A DNA stretch of 64,000 bases from Bacteroidota bacterium. Its GTDB lineage: Bacteria; Bacteroidota; Ignavibacteria; UBA10030; UBA8401. Positions within the stretch are counted from its first letter, which is position 1, and each line of letters begins with the position of its first letter. The stretch covers positions 23,602-87,601 of the forward strand of contig JAJYOK010000014.1 of NCBI GenBank assembly GCA_021796215.1, written 5' to 3'. Under the pieces are notes generated by a model. That model searched no databases, was not told the DNA's origin, and saw nothing but the letters and a program-made list of their open reading frames with translations. A program made the translations under genes and the position numbers. Below are positions 61,978 to 64,000 of the stretch, piece after piece.

Positions 61978-63366
61978 ATGCTGAAAGATATTTCAAAAAT
62001 TTCTTACAAAGAAAATATTCTCGAAACCATCGGCAACACACCGCTGGTGAAGCTGAACAAAATCAACAAGGGATTGAAGCCGCTGATGCTGGTAAAAGTG
62101 GAATCAATTAATCCCGGCGGCTCGGTGAAGGACAGAATCGGTCTTGAAATTATCGAAGAAGCGGAGCGTGATGGAAAGCTGAAACCCGGCGGAACGATCG
62201 TTGAATCAACTTCCGGCAATACGGGAATGGGATTGGCAATTGTCGCCGCGCTGAAAGGTTACAAAACCATCTTTACGATGCCGGATAAAATGAGCGAGGA
62301 AAAAATCCGTTCGCTTCGTGCATTCGGTGCGGAAGTCATCGTCACACCGACTGCCGTTCCTCATGAATCGCCGGAAAGCTACACTGAAGTTGCAAAACGC
62401 ATGGTGCGTGAAACGCCGAATTCCATTCTTGCAAATCAATATTACAATCCGAAGAACGAGGAAGCGCATTACAAAACGACCGGACCGGAAATCTGGGAAC
62501 AAACCGGAGGGCAAGTAGATTATTTCGTGTGCGCAATCGGCACGGGCGGCACGATCAGCGGCGCGGGAAAATTTCTCAAAGAAAAAAATCCGAACATCAA
62601 AGTTATCGGCATTGATCCCAAGGGCTCGATCCTGAAAGAATATTTTTACACGAAGAAATTTTCTCCGACATTCAAGACATACAAGGTCGAAGGCATCGGG
62701 CAGGATTTTCTTCCCGGTACGCTTCATTTCGAATACATTGACGAAATTATTGAAATAGATGACAGGGAATCTTTTACCGCGGCACGGCGGCTGACACGCG
62801 AAGAAGGAATTTTCGCCGGCGGCTCTGCCGGCACAGCCGTTGCCGGCGCGCTGAAGTTTGCCGAGAAGCTTTCTGAACGCGATGTTGTCGTGATTCTTCT
62901 TCCTGACGGCGGCGCACGCTATCTCACAAAAATCTACAATGAAGATTGGATGCGCGAGAACGGATTCCTCGTTCCCGAGCGCATAACGCTCAAATATATT
63001 TTGGAACGAAAATCAAAACATCTTCAGCCGCTGGTTTCGATTCAATCGTCTGCAACGGTGCGCGACGCGCTGGATATCATCAAAAAACACAATATCTCAC
63101 AGCTGCCGGTCGTCGAAAACGGAAAATGTGTCGGTTCGATTACCGAACAAAATCTACTCTCGGCGGTGCTCGAAAATTCATCCAAGGTTAATGTCGCAGT
63201 TTCTACCGTGATGGAACCGGTGCTGCCCGAAGTTCACATGAACGAAGAAATTCACAAAGCAATCGAGCTTCTCGCAAAAAAAGCGCCTGCGGTGCTTGTC
63301 ACCGACGGTACAAAAGCCATCGGCATCGTCACACGGTTTGACGTTGTCGAACATTTGTCACGATAA
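61978..63366 (+). CDS. cbs: cystathionine beta-synthase (PLP domain plus CBS pair)
   Basis: 462-aa PLP enzyme condensing homocysteine with serine. PLP-lysine Lys51 in NPGGSVKDRIG, the substrate loop TSGNTGMG, phosphate-binding GTGGTISGAG (near 181-190), and a C-terminal pair of CBS domains (about 345-462) that often bind adenosyl ligands. Presence of the CBS pair and the following cystathionine lyase favour cystathionine beta-synthase over cysteine synthase. Eight bases after larB. Confidence 0.92.
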   Translation: MLKDISKISYKENILETIGNTPLVKLNKINKGLKPLMLVKVESINPGGSVKDRIGLEIIEEAERDGKLKPGGTIVESTSGNTGMGLAIVAALKGYKTIFTMPDKMSEEKIRSLRAFGAEVIVTPTAVPHESPESYTEVAKRMVRETPNSILANQYYNPKNEEAHYKTTGPEIWEQTGGQVDYFVCAIGTGGTISGAGKFLKEKNPNIKVIGIDPKGSILKEYFYTKKFSPTFKTYKVEGIGQDFLPGTLHFEYIDEIIEIDDRESFTAARRLTREEGIFAGGSAGTAVAGALKFAEKLSERDVVVILLPDGGARYLTKIYNEDWMRENGFLVPERITLKYILERKSKHLQPLVSIQSSATVRDALDIIKKHNISQLPVVENGKCVGSITEQNLLSAVLENSSKVNVAVSTVMEPVLPEVHMNEEIHKAIELLAKKAPAVLVTDGTKAIGIVTRFDVVEHLSR

Positions 63367-63391
63367 CTCATCACTCATCCATCGGACCACA

Positions 63392-64000
63392 ATGAAATTC
63401 TCTACGAAAGCAATTCACGCCGGACAAGAACCCGACCCGACGACCGGCGCCGTTATGACGCCGGTTTTTCTCACGTCAACATATGTACAGGAAGAACTCG
63501 GAAAAAATAAAGGGTACGAGTATTCGCGCGTCTCGAATCCTACGCGCACCGCTCTTGAAAAAAATATTGCGGCGTTGGAAAGCGGCAGCGAAGGCATGGC
63601 ATTCGCGTCCGGCATGGCGGCGATTGATGCGATCTTTCGCATGCTCTCTCCGGGCGATCATATTATTGTAACGAACAATGTGTACGGCGGCACATACCGC
63701 ATTGCGAAAATGGTTCTCGAAAATTTCGGGCTGCAATTCGATTTTGTGAATACGACGTCAATGGAAAATGTTGTGGTGGCGCGCAAACCGAACACGAAAA
63801 TGATTTTTGTCGAAACGCCGACAAACCCGACAATGGAAATCAGCGACCTCAGCGCGATTGCAAAATTTGCGCGGGCTCATCATCTTATTTCAGTCGTGGA
63901 TAACACGTTTGCGACGCCGTTTCTTCAGCGCCCGATTGAATCCGGCATTGATGTCGTCGTTCACAGCGTCACAAAATATCTGAACGGGCACAGCGATATG
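63392..64000 (+). CDS. cystathionine gamma-lyase/synthase (partial, cut at window end)
   Basis: First 203 codons of a Cys/Met-metabolism PLP enzyme. N-terminal FSTKAIHAGQEPDP, YSRVSNPTRTALEKNIAALE (about 51-70), SGMAAIDA, the VETPTNPTMEI block (about 138-148) and the PLP lysine at about 195 in HSVTKYLNGHSD. With cystathionine beta-synthase just upstream (25-base gap), gamma-lyase activity completing homocysteine-to-cysteine conversion is most likely; gamma-synthase cannot be excluded. Confidence 0.92.
   Translation, partial: MKFSTKAIHAGQEPDPTTGAVMTPVFLTSTYVQEELGKNKGYEYSRVSNPTRTALEKNIAALESGSEGMAFASGMAAIDAIFRMLSPGDHIIVTNNVYGGTYRIAKMVLENFGLQFDFVNTTSMENVVVARKPNTKMIFVETPTNPTMEISDLSAIAKFARAHHLISVVDNTFATPFLQRPIESGIDVVVHSVTKYLNGHSDM

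Overview
This 64 kb window reads as a chromosomal segment from a Gram-negative bacterium of the Bacteroidota/Chlorobi/Ignavibacteriota side of the FCB group. Pointers are a short primary sigma factor (285 aa, no large region 1), a DUF2911 protein, rpsF-rpsR-rplI without ssb, a fused mannose-1-phosphate guanylyltransferase/phosphomannomutase, and lipoprotein and SppA genes of Bacteroidota type. The nine best promoters are TTGACa/TAtaaT-like with about 17-bp spacers, not the -33/-7 type of Bacteroidia, so an Ignavibacteria/Chlorobi-like lineage fits better. The placement is inference; no rRNA or tRNA gene was seen.

Layout. 0-9 kb (minus strand): the lipoate-linked end of a 2-oxoacid dehydrogenase locus (E1, lipB, lpdA), fmt, def, an NlpC/P60 lipoprotein and rpoD. 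These are followed by a tight run of two microcompartment vertex proteins, a PIN/antitoxin-like pair, deoB and a zinc-ribbon protein. 9-22 kb: a GAF protein with a degenerate GGDEF domain, the fused sugar-nucleotide enzyme, a lone PTS EIIA, hisS, an unknown gene, lgt, rlmB, a D-lactate dehydrogenase-like gene and an NtrC-type two-component system. 22-27.7 kb: an accessory island. It holds three integron-type gene cassettes with attC sites but no integrase in view, palindromic repeats, and a small ORF made of 21-bp tandem repeats. 27.7-33.6 kb: an SppA protease with a long exported front domain, then a MarR-controlled operon (MarR, nitroreductase, YceI, DoxX, VOC dioxygenase-like) resembling quinone/electrophile detoxification loci.

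33.7-48 kb (mostly plus strand): rpmB and the run pgsA-pgpA-cinA-thpR-recA-recX-permease-exonuclease. Then come bioY with a hydrolase (minus), prs-rplY-pth-rpsF-rpsR-rplI, argH and a DUF2911 protein. 48.7-60 kb (minus strand): an M24 peptidase, groES-groEL under a perfect CIRCE operator, rsmI, nadE, lysine 6-transaminase, an aldehyde dehydrogenase, purB, a PIN toxin-antitoxin pair bracketed by a duplicated htrA 3' end, and htrA/degQ. 60-64 kb: plsY, larB, and the reverse transsulfuration genes cystathionine beta-synthase and a cystathionine gamma-lyase/synthase cut by the window end.

Four MITE-like elements share a terminal motif close to GAWGTTAYGCARAAA. Several families of short palindromes also lie at gene ends and even inside genes. 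The most unusual parts are the integrase-less attC cassettes, the heptad-repeat ORF whose repeat variation is all synonymous, the deoB/microcompartment vertex cluster, and the toxin-antitoxin insertion at the htrA 3' end.
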